Below, one piece after another: positions 1 through 9,732 of a stretch of 64,000 bases of DNA. Positions within the stretch are counted from its first letter, which is position 1. Each line of letters starts with the position of its first letter. The position numbers were made by a program, and so were the translations under genes. Source of the DNA: Chloroflexota bacterium (GTDB taxonomy: Bacteria; Chloroflexota; Anaerolineae; Aggregatilineales; J027); contig JABFGB010000020.1 of NCBI GenBank assembly GCA_013112715.1, positions 61,318-125,317 of the forward strand, in the 5' to 3' direction. The notes below the pieces were generated by a model that worked only from the letters and a program-made list of their open reading frames with translations, did no database searches and was not told the origin of the DNA.

Positions 1-1
1 G

Positions 2-133
2 ATTTATATTCGACTCACCGCCCCTGCCAGTGATTACACAACGGCCAACTTGCAGCTTTTCCAGCCGATTTTGGATTCAGTGTTTATTGAGGTGCAGCCT
101 GCCAGTATTTTTGGGCGATGGAGTCTGCGTTAA
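2..133 (+). CDS. C-terminal end of an unrecognised protein (partial)
   Basis: An open frame runs from the left edge of the window to a TAA at 131-133 and gives 43 residues. The visible part contains a Leu/Phe-rich segment (LFQPILDSVFIEVQP) followed by a short basic tail. I do not recognise the family; a C-terminal helix followed by a short tail is all that can be seen. Its stop overlaps the stop of the convergent radical SAM gene by a few bases (130-133). Left boundary unknown. Confidence 0.5.
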   Translation: MYIRLTAPASDYTTANLQLFQPILDSVFIEVQPASIFGRWSLR

Positions 134-1635
134 AACCCCATCGTTTCCGGTCGGCGGTAGTGGATGAAACGCTGTAAGGCTTTCAGTTCCAACGGCCAGC
201 CGTACAATTCGGTTTTATAGCGGATGCCAGAAAGACCCTTTAAGAGCATCCGCATGGTTCCCTTTAGGCGCATATCCGTGACAGTGGGATAATAGGCGTT
301 GACCACCGTCTCAAAATTGCGAACTCGTTTGCGGGCCGTATCCTTATAAAAAGGGGTGTTCGGTTCACGACGATGGGCAAAACTTTCCCATTCTGGGCTG
401 GCCCATTCTTCTAAAGTTTGGGGAAAATGAAAGCCCAACTGCTCTGCCACACGTAATAGTTCACTACGATCATGCGGCACGGGCGTGTAGATGTACAAAA
501 TCAACTCACTAGCGGGGTTGATTTTTTTGAGTTTACGGATGAACTGGATGGTATTTTCAATATCAGCTAGTGCATCCGGTGGGTTGCCCATCACGAAGCT
601 AAATTCTGGCACAATGCCAAGATGTTTAAATTTCTCGGCGATGGCAAGCGTTTTGTCAGGGCTGCTTTGCCCGCCCTTGTTCATAATTTTGAGGGTTTCC
701 GCCGAGCCACTCTCCGCCCCCATAAAAATCATCTTGCATCCGGACTGTTTGATCTTTTGCCACGAAGCGTCGCTGTAGGTGCTTAAAGTATCCACTCGCC
801 CCAACGCCCACCAATGAATGCCTAATGGTTCAATTCGTTCGGCGATTTCGGCAGCACGCGACTCGCTGACAAAATAATCCATGTCGTGGAATTCCATCGC
901 ATCTGCACCGTGCTGCTCGACCATCATACGGGTGACTTGTTCAACCCGTGCTGGACTTTCGGGTAGCCAACGTTGATTCACCAGTTTGACCACCGCGCAA
1001 AAGCTGCACGCAAATGGACAGCCAAAGCTGGTATGATGGCTGAGAACCGCCTTGCCGAGATAGCTTCTGCCACGATAATCCGCAATATTGACACGATGAT
1101 AGGGAAACAAAGGCAAATTATCGAGCGGGACCATTGGCGCACGGGGGTTGACACGCACCGAGCCGTTATCTTTCCAAACGAGGCTTGGCACATCCGACAT
1201 GCTCCCGCCATGATGAATGGTATCTACGAATTTGCGGAACGGTGCTTCGCCTTGACCTTCAATCACATAATCTACTATGCCACTTTCAAGGCAGACCTGT
1301 CCGTGATGGGTGGCAAAATAGCCCCCCCACAAAATGACGAGACCGGGAAGTTCGGTTTTGACGCGCTTACAAACTTGGATAGCCTGTTTCAATTGTGGCC
1401 CCGGCATCGCGGTGACGGCTAGGATTTTTGCGCCCGTGATTTTCGTCCGTTCAATGATATGTGGGGCAGGATCGGCGATGAGATTGCCGTCAATAATTTC
1501 TGGTGTGTAGTCGTGATCTATCACCGCCGCGATGGATAACAAAGACATGGGGAGTCGCTGTTTACCGGGAGATGTGCTAATAGGATTATAAAGGAGGACT
1601 GTCGGGGCAAGTGTGGTGGTCGGCATTGCTTGCAT
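130..1635 (-). CDS. B12-binding domain radical SAM protein
   Basis: This is a class B (cobalamin-dependent) radical SAM enzyme, which would use a [4Fe-4S] cluster, S-adenosylmethionine and cobalamin. The N-terminal part (about residues 10-150) has the Rossmann-like B12-binding arrangement starting at TVLLYNPIS. The radical SAM cluster motif is CPFACSFC (CX3CX2C) near residue 210, followed by a TIM-barrel region with MGAESGS and a C-terminal helical part. Substrate cannot be read from sequence; relatives include methyltransferases and lipid or cofactor enzymes. An upstream GTG at 1686 would add 17 residues, but the domain begins only after the ATG at 1635, so the ATG is preferred. It is the last gene before a convergent gene from the left edge. 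Confidence 0.82.
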   Translation of the reverse strand: MQAMPTTTLAPTVLLYNPISTSPGKQRLPMSLLSIAAVIDHDYTPEIIDGNLIADPAPHIIERTKITGAKILAVTAMPGPQLKQAIQVCKRVKTELPGLVILWGGYFATHHGQVCLESGIVDYVIEGQGEAPFRKFVDTIHHGGSMSDVPSLVWKDNGSVRVNPRAPMVPLDNLPLFPYHRVNIADYRGRSYLGKAVLSHHTSFGCPFACSFCAVVKLVNQRWLPESPARVEQVTRMMVEQHGADAMEFHDMDYFVSESRAAEIAERIEPLGIHWWALGRVDTLSTYSDASWQKIKQSGCKMIFMGAESGSAETLKIMNKGGQSSPDKTLAIAEKFKHLGIVPEFSFVMGNPPDALADIENTIQFIRKLKKINPASELILYIYTPVPHDRSELLRVAEQLGFHFPQTLEEWASPEWESFAHRREPNTPFYKDTARKRVRNFETVVNAYYPTVTDMRLKGTMRMLLKGLSGIRYKTELYGWPLELKALQRFIHYRRPETMGF

Positions 1636-1710
1636 AGCGTATCGCTGGCCCTTTTGCGTTAACCAATACTGCCGGAAGTATAACACAAACAGCGCCCGCG
1701 AGTGGGAAAT

Positions 1711-1738
1711 TTTGAGAGGGCGATCCGTAAATCGCCCT
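1711..1738 (-). terminator. Probable intrinsic terminator
   Basis: A perfect 8-bp stem (AGGGCGAT at 1717-1724 with ATCGCCCT at 1731-1738) and 6-nt loop sit just after the stop of the minus-strand gene ending at 1750. On the minus strand the stem is followed by CTCAAAATTT, a weak U-tract, so it may be only partly efficient. Confidence 0.5.
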
Positions 1739-1749
1739 GCGGGTTTCGA

Positions 1750-2175
1750 TTAGCAGCCTTGCACCATACCAAAATTTAGCCGCAAATATTGCATAGACGA
1801 CCGTATATACTGCCCATATACCGCCATGTGCTGGCTTTGAACTTGGCGAGTGTTAAACCGTTCAGCACGATAGGCATACCGTACAGGGCGCTGGGCGGCG
1901 TCGGCAATCGCTTCTGGTAGCCAAGTCAGCGTCGGCAGGCTATAAATCGGCTCGTCCAATATTTCGCTTTTGGCAGGCGGAAGCTGTGGCATCATCTCAG
2001 CCTGAGCTTTGATTTTTGCCCACAAATCTCCCGCAGGGGATTGGGGTAGTTCTTGCCCCATCGCCTTTTGGATAATGGCCGTAAATTCGCGTTCGAGCAG
2101 TTCATTCGATTGACAGCCCGTTTCCAGTGGGACATCGTGCATGAACCTGCTGATAAACCTTCTAAGCGTATCCAT
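1750..2175 (-). CDS. Hypothetical protein translationally coupled to an ECF sigma factor
   Basis: A 141-residue protein with no recognised domain. Its ATG (2173-2175) lies inside the 3' end of the sigma factor gene, with a 14-nt overlap in another frame, which suggests translational coupling. The position is that of an anti-sigma factor gene. The N-terminal part (about residues 1-60) is helical and acidic/basic, loosely like a zinc-less anti-sigma domain, but there is no transmembrane segment and no HX3CX2C zinc motif. The C-terminal part is rich in Arg, Gln and Tyr. Anti-sigma or co-regulator is an inference from context only. An intrinsic terminator follows. Confidence 0.6.
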   Translation of the reverse strand: MDTLRRFISRFMHDVPLETGCQSNELLEREFTAIIQKAMGQELPQSPAGDLWAKIKAQAEMMPQLPPAKSEILDEPIYSLPTLTWLPEAIADAAQRPVRYAYRAERFNTRQVQSQHMAVYGQYIRSSMQYLRLNFGMVQGC

Positions 2176-2734
2176 GAGCTAACTCCGAGATCCAAGTGTC
2201 CGATTCAAGGACATGTCGTAAACTTTCACGGGCATAATGCAGCCGCGATTTCACTGTACCAATGGGGCATTCCAAGATTTCCGCAATATCCTGAATGCTG
2301 AGGCAGGCCAGATAATGTAGAATCACTACCACCCGCTGATTCAATGGCAGGTTTTCAATCGCACTGCGGATATTGCGTTCCATTTCAGTACGTTCAGTCA
2401 CACGGTCGGGTGCAAGACCAACAGGTGAAATCAGGGTGTCTGAGACTTGATCGAGGGCCGTGCGCCGTTTCTGATTACGGGTGACATAGGTATAGCTGAG
2501 ATTTGCTGTTACCCGATAGAGCCATGGCATCAAAGGCCGTTCGATGTCAATCCGATGTGCGTAATAATGTAGTTTCAAAAAGCAATCTTGTAAAATGTCC
2601 TCTGCCACCTGTGGGTCACGGACAATTGCGAGTGAAACGCGGTAAACCTGAAGGCGGTATCGCTCAAAGAGTTCGCCGAGGGCTTCAAGGTCTTGTTCGC
2701 GTAACCGCAGGATGAGTTCCCCGTCCCTGCTCAT
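2162..2734 (-). CDS. ECF-type RNA polymerase sigma factor
   Basis: A sigma-70 family extracytoplasmic-function factor of about 190 residues. Region 2 is near residues 20-90 (LFERYRLQVYRVSLAIVRD, then AEDILQDCFLKLH and MPWLYRVTANLSYTYVTRN). Region 4 is near 125-180, with the helix-turn-helix SIQDIAEILECPIGTVKSR followed by LHYARESL. The ATG at 2734 is 10 nt after AGAGAGG and is preferred; a GTG at 2743 would add three residues. The following gene overlaps its end. The regulon is unknown. Confidence 0.88.
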   Translation of the reverse strand: MSRDGELILRLREQDLEALGELFERYRLQVYRVSLAIVRDPQVAEDILQDCFLKLHYYAHRIDIERPLMPWLYRVTANLSYTYVTRNQKRRTALDQVSDTLISPVGLAPDRVTERTEMERNIRSAIENLPLNQRVVVILHYLACLSIQDIAEILECPIGTVKSRLHYARESLRHVLESDTWISELAHGYA

Positions 2735-2900
2735 GATAGTCACGCCTCTCTCTTCGTGTTTAATTTTTTCTGGGACTCGTCATTGGCAATTTAAGCAGCA
2801 CCAGCTAAGTGATTGGGTACTACTTGAATTACACTCTTATCATAACCGAGGTTCAAATATTTTTTACATGCTTAGGCAAATTTCGTAGAATTTCTTAGAT

Positions 2901-3914
2901 TTATGAACCGGGGGTGCCCCCTGCTTGTATGATGAGATCGCTGATAGAAACACCAGCATATTCCCAGTTGGAAGGTAGGGCATACAACTCATATAAAATT
3001 GTTAAGGCATCAGCATTTAAGCCACCGGCAAGATACGCTTGGGCGGTGATATAACCGTTTACCACAAATGATGTAAACGAGGCATTCTCAAGTCGCCTCT
3101 TGAGTTCGGTATCCGACGCAAAGCCCGGATTGGCTGCCCAAATAGCCTCAGCACGTCCTACCATCATGATGCCTCGCGGCAATTGATTACCTGCTAGACC
3201 ATTGGTCTCGCCATCATTGGTTCCAGCAAAGTAGATACCTGCCTGTGAAATAAGGGCATCCACCAGCATACGATCTACTTCGAAGCGGCGATAGGCTGGG
3301 TCAACGGTAATGACCGCATCCAGCCATTCAATGGTTTCTTCATACAGCCCTGCCAGCATGTAATCCTGTGCATTGCTGAAATATTCCTCCGCCTGTGAGA
3401 CTTCTGGGGTGGCGCTGGCCTGTGGTGAAATCTCAATGGTGGCGGTAGGGGTATTCGTTGGTGTTGGGCTTGGGGAGGGGGTGGGCGTTGCCGAAAGCAC
3501 TAACGCAATTTGGGTCATGCGCGGCTGTACGTCGGCATAACCCGGCTGCTGGGTCTCAATAAATTCGTACCGATCAAGCGCGAGTTCAAGCGCCCCCTGT
3601 GCTTCATTTTGTACAGCAAGCGCATACTGTGTGCTGATTGCGATTTCTCGATCACCCGCCTCTTTGGTCTGAATTTTGTCCAATTCATCCCCATAACCCG
3701 CCAGCGCACTCAACGCGATCACTACCGAACATAGGCAGGTAGTGGCCCCGATGACTAAAAGGCTCAATAGACAGCGTCCCGGAGGAGCATCATCATCCCC
3801 CAATAAACCACCGGGGCGTGCTGGTTCGGGTACATTCCATTGAGGCTGAGTGGTGTTGATGGCGTTGCGTAGTCCAGCCGGTGCTTTGGGTTGGGTATCG
3901 GATGGGTTCGTCAC
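2901..3914 (-). CDS. Membrane-anchored TPR-like protein with Thr/Pro linker
   Basis: A 337-residue protein with a Pro-rich cytoplasmic N-terminus, one transmembrane segment (about residues 46-72), a helical segment resembling a tetratricopeptide repeat (about 90-130), a low-complexity Ser/Thr/Pro linker (about 140-165) and a second helical, TPR-like domain (about 170-330, with EEYFSNAQDYMLAGLYEETIEWLDAVI). Topology suggests that the C-terminal part is outside the membrane. Function unknown; the arrangement resembles scaffold proteins of the cell envelope. It is the downstream neighbour of the mutase gene's 3' side, with 92 nt between the two. Confidence 0.7.
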   Translation of the reverse strand: MTNPSDTQPKAPAGLRNAINTTQPQWNVPEPARPGGLLGDDDAPPGRCLLSLLVIGATTCLCSVVIALSALAGYGDELDKIQTKEAGDREIAISTQYALAVQNEAQGALELALDRYEFIETQQPGYADVQPRMTQIALVLSATPTPSPSPTPTNTPTATIEISPQASATPEVSQAEEYFSNAQDYMLAGLYEETIEWLDAVITVDPAYRRFEVDRMLVDALISQAGIYFAGTNDGETNGLAGNQLPRGIMMVGRAEAIWAANPGFASDTELKRRLENASFTSFVVNGYITAQAYLAGGLNADALTILYELYALPSNWEYAGVSISDLIIQAGGTPGS

Positions 3915-4006
3915 AGTTGATCCTTTGCCTGAGTTCAGGGAATGGCATTATAGCGATGCCATCCCCTTCTGGAAATGACGAATTACCCACGTCCAACTAA
4001 CTGCCC

Positions 4007-5683
4007 TTAGATAGTCACATTAGGCCGATATTCCCCAAAGACGCCACGTAGGACTTTGCAGATTTCACCGAGTGTAGCTTCTTGTTCCACCGCCTCAATA
4101 AACAAGGGCATCAGGTTCTCGGTGCCACATGCGGCGGTTTCAATGCGGCTGAGGGCGGCGCTGACTTTTTCGTTGTTTCGTTCAGCGCGTAGTTGGGCAA
4201 GTCGGGCGCACTGGGCTTTTTCAATAGCCGGGTCAACGCGCAGAATTTCAATCGTTGCTTCCGAGCCATTTTCAACAATGTAGTCGTTCATGCCGACGAT
4301 GATTTGCCGCTTGGACTCAATGGCTTTTTGTGCTTCATAGGCGGCGTCATTGATTTCAGTATTGATAAAGCCCGTTTCGATGGCGGCCTGCGCCCCACCC
4401 ATTTCATCAATGCGGCGGATATACTCCATCGCACGGGTTTCAATTTCATCGGTCAGGGTCTCAATCATATAGCTGCCAGCCAGTGGGTCAATCGAATCTG
4501 CCACCCCGCTTTCATGAGCAATAATTTGTTGAGTACGCAGCGCGATTTGGGCGGCATGGGCCGTCGGGAGGGCCAGTGCCTCATCCATACTATTGGTGTG
4601 CAGCGATTGTGTGCCACCCAACACCGCAGCAAGGGCCTGAATGGTGACGCGGGCGATATTGTTTTCTGGTTGCTGTGCGGTCAAGGTGCTGCCGCCAGTT
4701 TGGGTATGGAAGCGCATTTGTTGGGCACGTGGGTCGGTAGCGTTAAAGCGATCTTTCATAATCTTGGCCCACAGACGACGCGCGGCACGGAATTTGGCAA
4801 CTTCTTCGAGGAAATTGTTGTGAGCGTTGAAAAAGAAGGATAGCTGTTGTCCAAATTCGTCCACTTTCAACCCGGCATCAATCGCGGCTTGTACATAGGC
4901 AATGCCGTTCGCCAATGTAAATGCGACTTCCTGCACCGCCGTGCAACCTGCCTCACGGATATGATAGCCGCTGATACTGATCGTGTTCCATTTAGGTACT
5001 TCACGTTGGCAATAATCAAACAGGTCGGTAATTAGGCGTGTGCTGGGTCGGGGCGGGAAAATATACGTGCCGCGTGCGATGTACTCTTTCAAAATATCGT
5101 TTTGCACTGTGCCTCGCAATTGACTAGGTGCAACACCCTGCCGCTTACCCACCGCGATATACAACGCCAGCAAAATCGTCGCTGGGGCGTTGATCGTCAT
5201 GCTGGTTGACACTTCCGCCAATGGAATTCCTTGAAACAGCCGCTCCATATCGTGAATACTGCAAATGCTCACTCCGACCTTGCCGACCTCACCCAATGAC
5301 ATCGGATCGTCGGCATCGTAGCCAATCTGGGTGGGCAAATCGAAGGCCACACTCAAACCGCGTGCCCCTTGTTCCAACAGCATTCGATAACGGGCATTCG
5401 ATTCTTCAGCCGTAGCATATCCGGCATATTGGCGCATTGTCCAGAAACGGGAGCGGTACATGGTTGGCTGTACCCCACGGGTAAAGGGGTATTCGCCGGG
5501 GAAGCCTAGTTTGGCCGAATATTCATCGGCATTCGCACTGCCGTTTTCGGGTATATAGAGTCGTTCAATCGGGATACCGGAGGAGGTGTCAAAGCGGTCA
5601 CGGCGTTCTGGCGCTTTTTTCAACAGGGGTTCGACGGCCTGTTTTTCCCATGATTTTTTCGCATTGGTCAGTTTTTCAGACAT
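4007..5683 (-). CDS. Methylmalonyl-CoA mutase large (catalytic) chain
   Basis: The 558-residue protein is the acyl-CoA mutase large chain, which rearranges (R)-methylmalonyl-CoA and succinyl-CoA using adenosylcobalamin. The substrate residues of the methylmalonyl enzyme are all present: R79, T82, R84 and Y86 in RFWTMRQY, and the Arg in [11 protein letters not shown]. Isobutyryl-CoA mutases have Phe and Gln at the two diagnostic positions, so methylmalonyl-CoA is the likely substrate. The protein stops after the TIM barrel (GEYRPNVTI) and has no B12-binding DXHXXG domain. A separate small subunit encoded elsewhere is therefore required. No chaperone (MeaB) or epimerase gene lies next to it. 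Confidence 0.92.
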   Translation of the reverse strand: MSEKLTNAKKSWEKQAVEPLLKKAPERRDRFDTSSGIPIERLYIPENGSANADEYSAKLGFPGEYPFTRGVQPTMYRSRFWTMRQYAGYATAEESNARYRMLLEQGARGLSVAFDLPTQIGYDADDPMSLGEVGKVGVSICSIHDMERLFQGIPLAEVSTSMTINAPATILLALYIAVGKRQGVAPSQLRGTVQNDILKEYIARGTYIFPPRPSTRLITDLFDYCQREVPKWNTISISGYHIREAGCTAVQEVAFTLANGIAYVQAAIDAGLKVDEFGQQLSFFFNAHNNFLEEVAKFRAARRLWAKIMKDRFNATDPRAQQMRFHTQTGGSTLTAQQPENNIARVTIQALAAVLGGTQSLHTNSMDEALALPTAHAAQIALRTQQIIAHESGVADSIDPLAGSYMIETLTDEIETRAMEYIRRIDEMGGAQAAIETGFINTEINDAAYEAQKAIESKRQIIVGMNDYIVENGSEATIEILRVDPAIEKAQCARLAQLRAERNNEKVSAALSRIETAACGTENLMPLFIEAVEQEATLGEICKVLRGVFGEYRPNVTI

Positions 5684-5824
5684 TCGGGTTGTGATCCTTT
5701 GCCATACGTCTGGAAATTTACCCCTATTGTAGCGCCTTGCTTTCGATTATGGAGATGATGGAGGGCAGGAAATTTGTGGTAGGATGACATTAATATATAA
5801 CCCCAGAAAATAGTGACAAACGTC

Positions 5825-6244
5825 ATGCTTATCCAGAAATCATACGCAACGGTTGTTAGATTAGGGTTTGTCTTGCTGATATTGTTGACTGCCTGTAATG
5901 CAAAGGAAAATTTCTCCCAGCCTTATGCAACACCTGTTTTGACACCCGGTGAAATCTATTATCGGACGACCTGTTGTGGTCACTCTAGATACAAAGACCT
6001 CGCGTTTGGGACTACCGGAGCATCACAATGGGAAGAATATATAGATGATTCAGGCGTGACCCAAAAGCGTTTTTTAGTAGGAATTCAGGTATGGAGCGAA
6101 AATCCTGAAGAACGTTTTGAAGAAAACACTTTTGTTTATGAGGGGCAACTTTTGGAATATCTGGGCTATCGGATTCGTATTTTGGAAACCAGAGAAGATG
6201 ATCCAAGATTTTTGGGCCTAGCTATCTTAGATTCGTCACAGTAG
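5825..6244 (+). CDS. Small lipoprotein of unknown function
   Basis: A 139-residue protein with an N-terminal signal sequence ending in a lipobox, LLTAC (Cys near residue 24), so it should be lipid-anchored on the outer face of the membrane. The mature part contains a Cys-Cys pair (RTTCCGHS) and a beta-rich C-terminal region. No family was recognised. An in-frame GTG at 5813 is an alternative start; neither has a good Shine-Dalgarno sequence. It is transcribed away from the mutase gene. Confidence 0.7.
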   Translation: MLIQKSYATVVRLGFVLLILLTACNAKENFSQPYATPVLTPGEIYYRTTCCGHSRYKDLAFGTTGASQWEEYIDDSGVTQKRFLVGIQVWSENPEERFEENTFVYEGQLLEYLGYRIRILETREDDPRFLGLAILDSSQ

Positions 6245-6455
6245 TAGCTTGAAAACAATTAGGCCGAGACTTCCTCCCGACCTTGATTGCAAAACCCAAC
6301 ATGATTGCAGAGAGATAAATGTTTCTCCTCCCTGCGCTCCACATCTTCTACTTTATGAAGATATGAGTGTCGTGTCAATAATCTAATTTGGATGGTCAAT
6401 CCCCCGCGAATGCCCTACACTTGAAAAAAGCATTTCTAGCACTGCCGAAACCATC

Positions 6456-8072
6456 ATGAAAAATCGCTTTAGGGTACTCAAAAAACATTATTATCTTCTG
6501 CTAGTCGGTTTCATATTCCTATTGGCACTCGCAGTACGGCTGCATCTACGTAATCAATTTGAATTTGACGGCATGTATGGTCAGGACGCCTTTGCCTATT
6601 TTGAATATGGGCAGGAAGTACGAGACGCTGTACGAGATGTCCGTACTCCCGGCCCGATGTACTGGCCACTGGGTTTCCCCATTTTGTTAGCGGCAGGATT
6701 CGCTATAGGTGGCGAAAATGAGCAGGTCGCCCAAAATCTTGTACTTGTCCTAAGTGCGGTTATTCCTGTGCTGGTATATGCCTTTATGGGCGATGTGCTG
6801 CCGCTGATAGGCTGGTCGAAAAAAAGCGGGCGGATTGCTGGCTTAACCTCAGCATTTATCCTGATTTTTAGCGGACAGGTTTTGCAAAGCAGCGTCGTCG
6901 TGATGGCGGATGTGCCTGCGCTCTTTTGGGCGACATTCAGTTCATGGGCATTGGGATGCTATTTCCAAAAGACAGGCCGTAGGCAGCGGCATGGATGGAT
7001 TGCGTTGGTGGCCTTTGCGCTGGCAATGGCAACCATTACCCGCTGGTTGTATGGGCTGTTGGCGATTCCCTATGCGCTAAGTTGTATCGTGTGGTGGCGG
7101 CAAGATGAAAGCAAAAAAGGACAAATCTTAGCTTTGCCCCTACAAAAACAAAGACCCTTTTGGTGGGATGGCATGATCGCGGTGGTGGTGGGAATGTTGG
7201 TGATATTGCCCCAACTGCTGCACAGCCGATCTAATCCCGTTGCGGTGATTGACCATGCGTGGCTGCGGGATTGGAATATCGAAAACGCCCTCAAAAACGA
7301 GTTTGAAACACCCGATGGCTCATTTGAATATGATGAGGTTGTGGCCCGCTATTATGCAAAGGCCACTTATGATGGATGGTATATCCACCCCCTGTTTACG
7401 GCAGCAATGGGAATAGGTTTTCTAATATTGCTTCGGCAGGCATGGCGTAATCGGGCAGCAGTGGCACTCTTTATTTTGCTGGTTGGGTGGGCGGTGGCAG
7501 CCTACGGATTTTTAGCAGGCATCCCCTATCAAAATGTGCGGTTTTCACTGGCCTATATTCTGCCGCTGGTGATTTTGGCAGGAATCGGTGTGGCAGGAGT
7601 ATCGCAAAAAATCCAACAATTATCGTCTGTTTCGCTGCTGAGGCCGATTTCATTAGCTGCACAGGCGTTTATAGTGTTGGTGGTACTGATTGCGGCACAA
7701 TCCCCTCAGCCCAAAGCGCAGGATACTGTCGCGTGGTTGGTGGAACACAAAGATGACGATTATGGAGCAGTGCAGTGGGCAGCCAGTACAATACCGGAAG
7801 GCAGCACAGTCTATGTATTAGAGCTATGGCCGATGATGCGCCATTATGTGCCGCAAGTGCGCACAGTCCAAATTTATTATGAAACACCGCAGAGCATGAA
7901 ACAACGATTATCAGAAGATCGCCCCGCCTATTTGTTGTTGGATATGTGGGCCATTAACCACCAGTGGGTTGGTGAAAACCCTGCCGAAATATATACAACA
8001 CTGGCCGAAGAACCGGGACTGTTTCGTGTGGGGCGTTATGGCAACTATGCCCTCTATCGGGTGCTCGAATGA
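6456..8072 (+). CDS. ArnT/GT39-like membrane glycosyltransferase
   Basis: A 538-residue polytopic membrane protein with about ten hydrophobic segments. After the first transmembrane helix it has the acidic extracytoplasmic segment typical of GT-C enzymes (QFEFDGMYGQDAFAYFEYG), where the catalytic Asp is expected, and a soluble C-terminal tail. Such enzymes use polyprenyl-phosphate sugars to glycosylate proteins or lipids outside the membrane. The acceptor is unknown. It is one of three proteins of this general type in the window (also at 18962 and 20940). Start ATG at 6456 has no obvious Shine-Dalgarno sequence. Confidence 0.72.
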   Translation: MKNRFRVLKKHYYLLLVGFIFLLALAVRLHLRNQFEFDGMYGQDAFAYFEYGQEVRDAVRDVRTPGPMYWPLGFPILLAAGFAIGGENEQVAQNLVLVLSAVIPVLVYAFMGDVLPLIGWSKKSGRIAGLTSAFILIFSGQVLQSSVVVMADVPALFWATFSSWALGCYFQKTGRRQRHGWIALVAFALAMATITRWLYGLLAIPYALSCIVWWRQDESKKGQILALPLQKQRPFWWDGMIAVVVGMLVILPQLLHSRSNPVAVIDHAWLRDWNIENALKNEFETPDGSFEYDEVVARYYAKATYDGWYIHPLFTAAMGIGFLILLRQAWRNRAAVALFILLVGWAVAAYGFLAGIPYQNVRFSLAYILPLVILAGIGVAGVSQKIQQLSSVSLLRPISLAAQAFIVLVVLIAAQSPQPKAQDTVAWLVEHKDDDYGAVQWAASTIPEGSTVYVLELWPMMRHYVPQVRTVQIYYETPQSMKQRLSEDRPAYLLLDMWAINHQWVGENPAEIYTTLAEEPGLFRVGRYGNYALYRVLE

Positions 8073-8153
8073 AGTATTTGTAAGTCTAGGTGGCTTATTG
8101 CTTGTGAATTGAAAATTTTGACCTGAAATTTTATGGTTTCTTTAAATCGGAAG

Positions 8154-8183
8154 TTGCCTTTTTGCGAGTACGTCGTTTACAAT
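8154..8183 (+). promoter_or_regulatory. Candidate sigma-70 promoter of the transsulfuration genes
   Basis: TTGCCT (8154-8159) and TACAAT (8178-8183) are 18 bp apart and lie 35 bp before the cystathionine beta-synthase start. The fit to -35/-10 boxes is reasonable but not perfect. Confidence 0.45.
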
Positions 8184-8217
8184 CGGATGAAGAACCCTTG
8201 ACTTTGGAGAACAAGAC

Positions 8218-9666
8218 ATGAGCATAACGTCGCTGAACACGACGCAGAAGAAAACAGGCCATCAGGGAATTTATGACAATATCCTTGGGGCGATGGGTCA
8301 TACCCCCCTCATTCGGTTGAATAAGGTGAGTAAAGGCACTCAGGCGCAATTATTGGCAAAGGTCGAATTTTTCAACCCCGGTGGCTCGGTCAAAGATCGT
8401 ATCGGGCTGGCGATTATTGAGGATGCCGAGCGTTCTGGCAAACTGAAACCGGGAGGCACGATTGTCGAATCCACCTCCGGCAATACAGGGGTCGGTTTGG
8501 CGATTGTCGCGGCGATTAAAGGCTATAAAACGGTCTTTGTCATGCCCGATAAAATGTCGGACGAAAAAATCCGCCTGCTACGGGCTTTTGGGGCACGGGT
8601 CGTGATTACCCCAACCGCTGTCGAACCAGATGACCCTCGCAGCTATTATAGTGTGGCCCGCCGCATTGCCGAACAAACCCCCAATGCCATTCTCGCCAAC
8701 CAATATCACAACCCGATTAACCCCCAAGTGCATTACGAAACAACCGGCCCGGAAATTTGGGAACAGACCGAAGGCAAAGTGGATGTTTTTGTGGCGACGA
8801 TGGGGACAGGTGGCACGATCAGCGGTACAGCCCGTTATCTGAAAGAACAAAACCCTGATATTCAGATTGTGGGTGTTGACCCCATCGGTTCACTGCTTTA
8901 CCACTATTTTTATACGGGTGAGATGACCCAAGCCTTCCCCTATCGTATTGAGGGCTTCGGCGAAGATTTCTTGCCCTCGACCCTTGATTTTGAAGTGATT
9001 GATGACGTGGTACAGGTCAATGACCGCGAATCTATGCTGATGACGCGCCGCTTGGTGCAAGAAGAAGGCATCTTCTCCGGCGGATCATCCGGGTCGGCAA
9101 TCGTGGGGGCACTGCGTTACATCCAGCAGAAAAATCTCGGGCCAGATAAAACGGTGGTGGTGTTATTGCCGGATTCTGGCTCACGCTATCTCAGCAAGAT
9201 TTTCAACGATGACTGGATGCGTGAGAATGGCTTTTTTGCACGTAGCGGCTGTGAAGATGCGACAGCACTGGATGTGTTGGGGGCGAAACATCGTGCTGAG
9301 GTCATCACGGTGACTGCCCGTGACAGCTTAATGAATGTCATCGGTCTGATGAAAAGCAAGGGCATCTCCCAAGCCCCTGTCGTACACGAGGGCAAGCTGG
9401 TTGGGATTGTGCGCGAAGTGGATATTTTGAACCATATGCTGCTGGCGAGTCACACCCACAGCCCGGATGAGGCGATTGGTGACATTGTGCAGTCCAAAGT
9501 GGCGACGGTTGGGCCGGATACCATGCTCGATAGCTTGATGGGGTTGCTGGTATCGGGTGAGGATGTAGTGTTGGTGGTATCTCCAGAAGGCAACGACGGC
9601 CCTGAAATCTTAGGGATTCTAACCAAGATTGACGTGTTGGATTACGTGGCAACCCACTGCATGTAA
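8218..9666 (+). CDS. cbs: Cystathionine beta-synthase (PLP domain plus CBS pair)
   Basis: A PLP fold type II enzyme, 482 residues, expected to condense serine (or O-acetylserine) with homocysteine to cystathionine. The PLP lysine is in NPGGSVKDR (about residue 60); the substrate loop is STSGNTG and the phosphate-binding loop GTGGTISG. A C-terminal pair of CBS domains (about 345-480) may bind an adenosyl ligand. There is no N-terminal haem region as in the animal enzyme. A good Shine-Dalgarno (GGAGA, 8 nt) precedes the ATG. The next gene encodes the partner enzyme, which supports cystathionine synthase over plain cysteine synthase. Confidence 0.9.
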   Translation: MSITSLNTTQKKTGHQGIYDNILGAMGHTPLIRLNKVSKGTQAQLLAKVEFFNPGGSVKDRIGLAIIEDAERSGKLKPGGTIVESTSGNTGVGLAIVAAIKGYKTVFVMPDKMSDEKIRLLRAFGARVVITPTAVEPDDPRSYYSVARRIAEQTPNAILANQYHNPINPQVHYETTGPEIWEQTEGKVDVFVATMGTGGTISGTARYLKEQNPDIQIVGVDPIGSLLYHYFYTGEMTQAFPYRIEGFGEDFLPSTLDFEVIDDVVQVNDRESMLMTRRLVQEEGIFSGGSSGSAIVGALRYIQQKNLGPDKTVVVLLPDSGSRYLSKIFNDDWMRENGFFARSGCEDATALDVLGAKHRAEVITVTARDSLMNVIGLMKSKGISQAPVVHEGKLVGIVREVDILNHMLLASHTHSPDEAIGDIVQSKVATVGPDTMLDSLMGLLVSGEDVVLVVSPEGNDGPEILGILTKIDVLDYVATHCM

Positions 9667-9732
9667 TGTAGCTATTCACGAGTTTGTATATTTTTGTATG
9701 GGGGCGGTCATCGCCCTCATTTAGGGACACAC

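Noticed and set aside
4193..4843. 216-codon open frame antisense to the mutase
   Set aside because: No family features; explained by codon bias of the real gene on the other strand.
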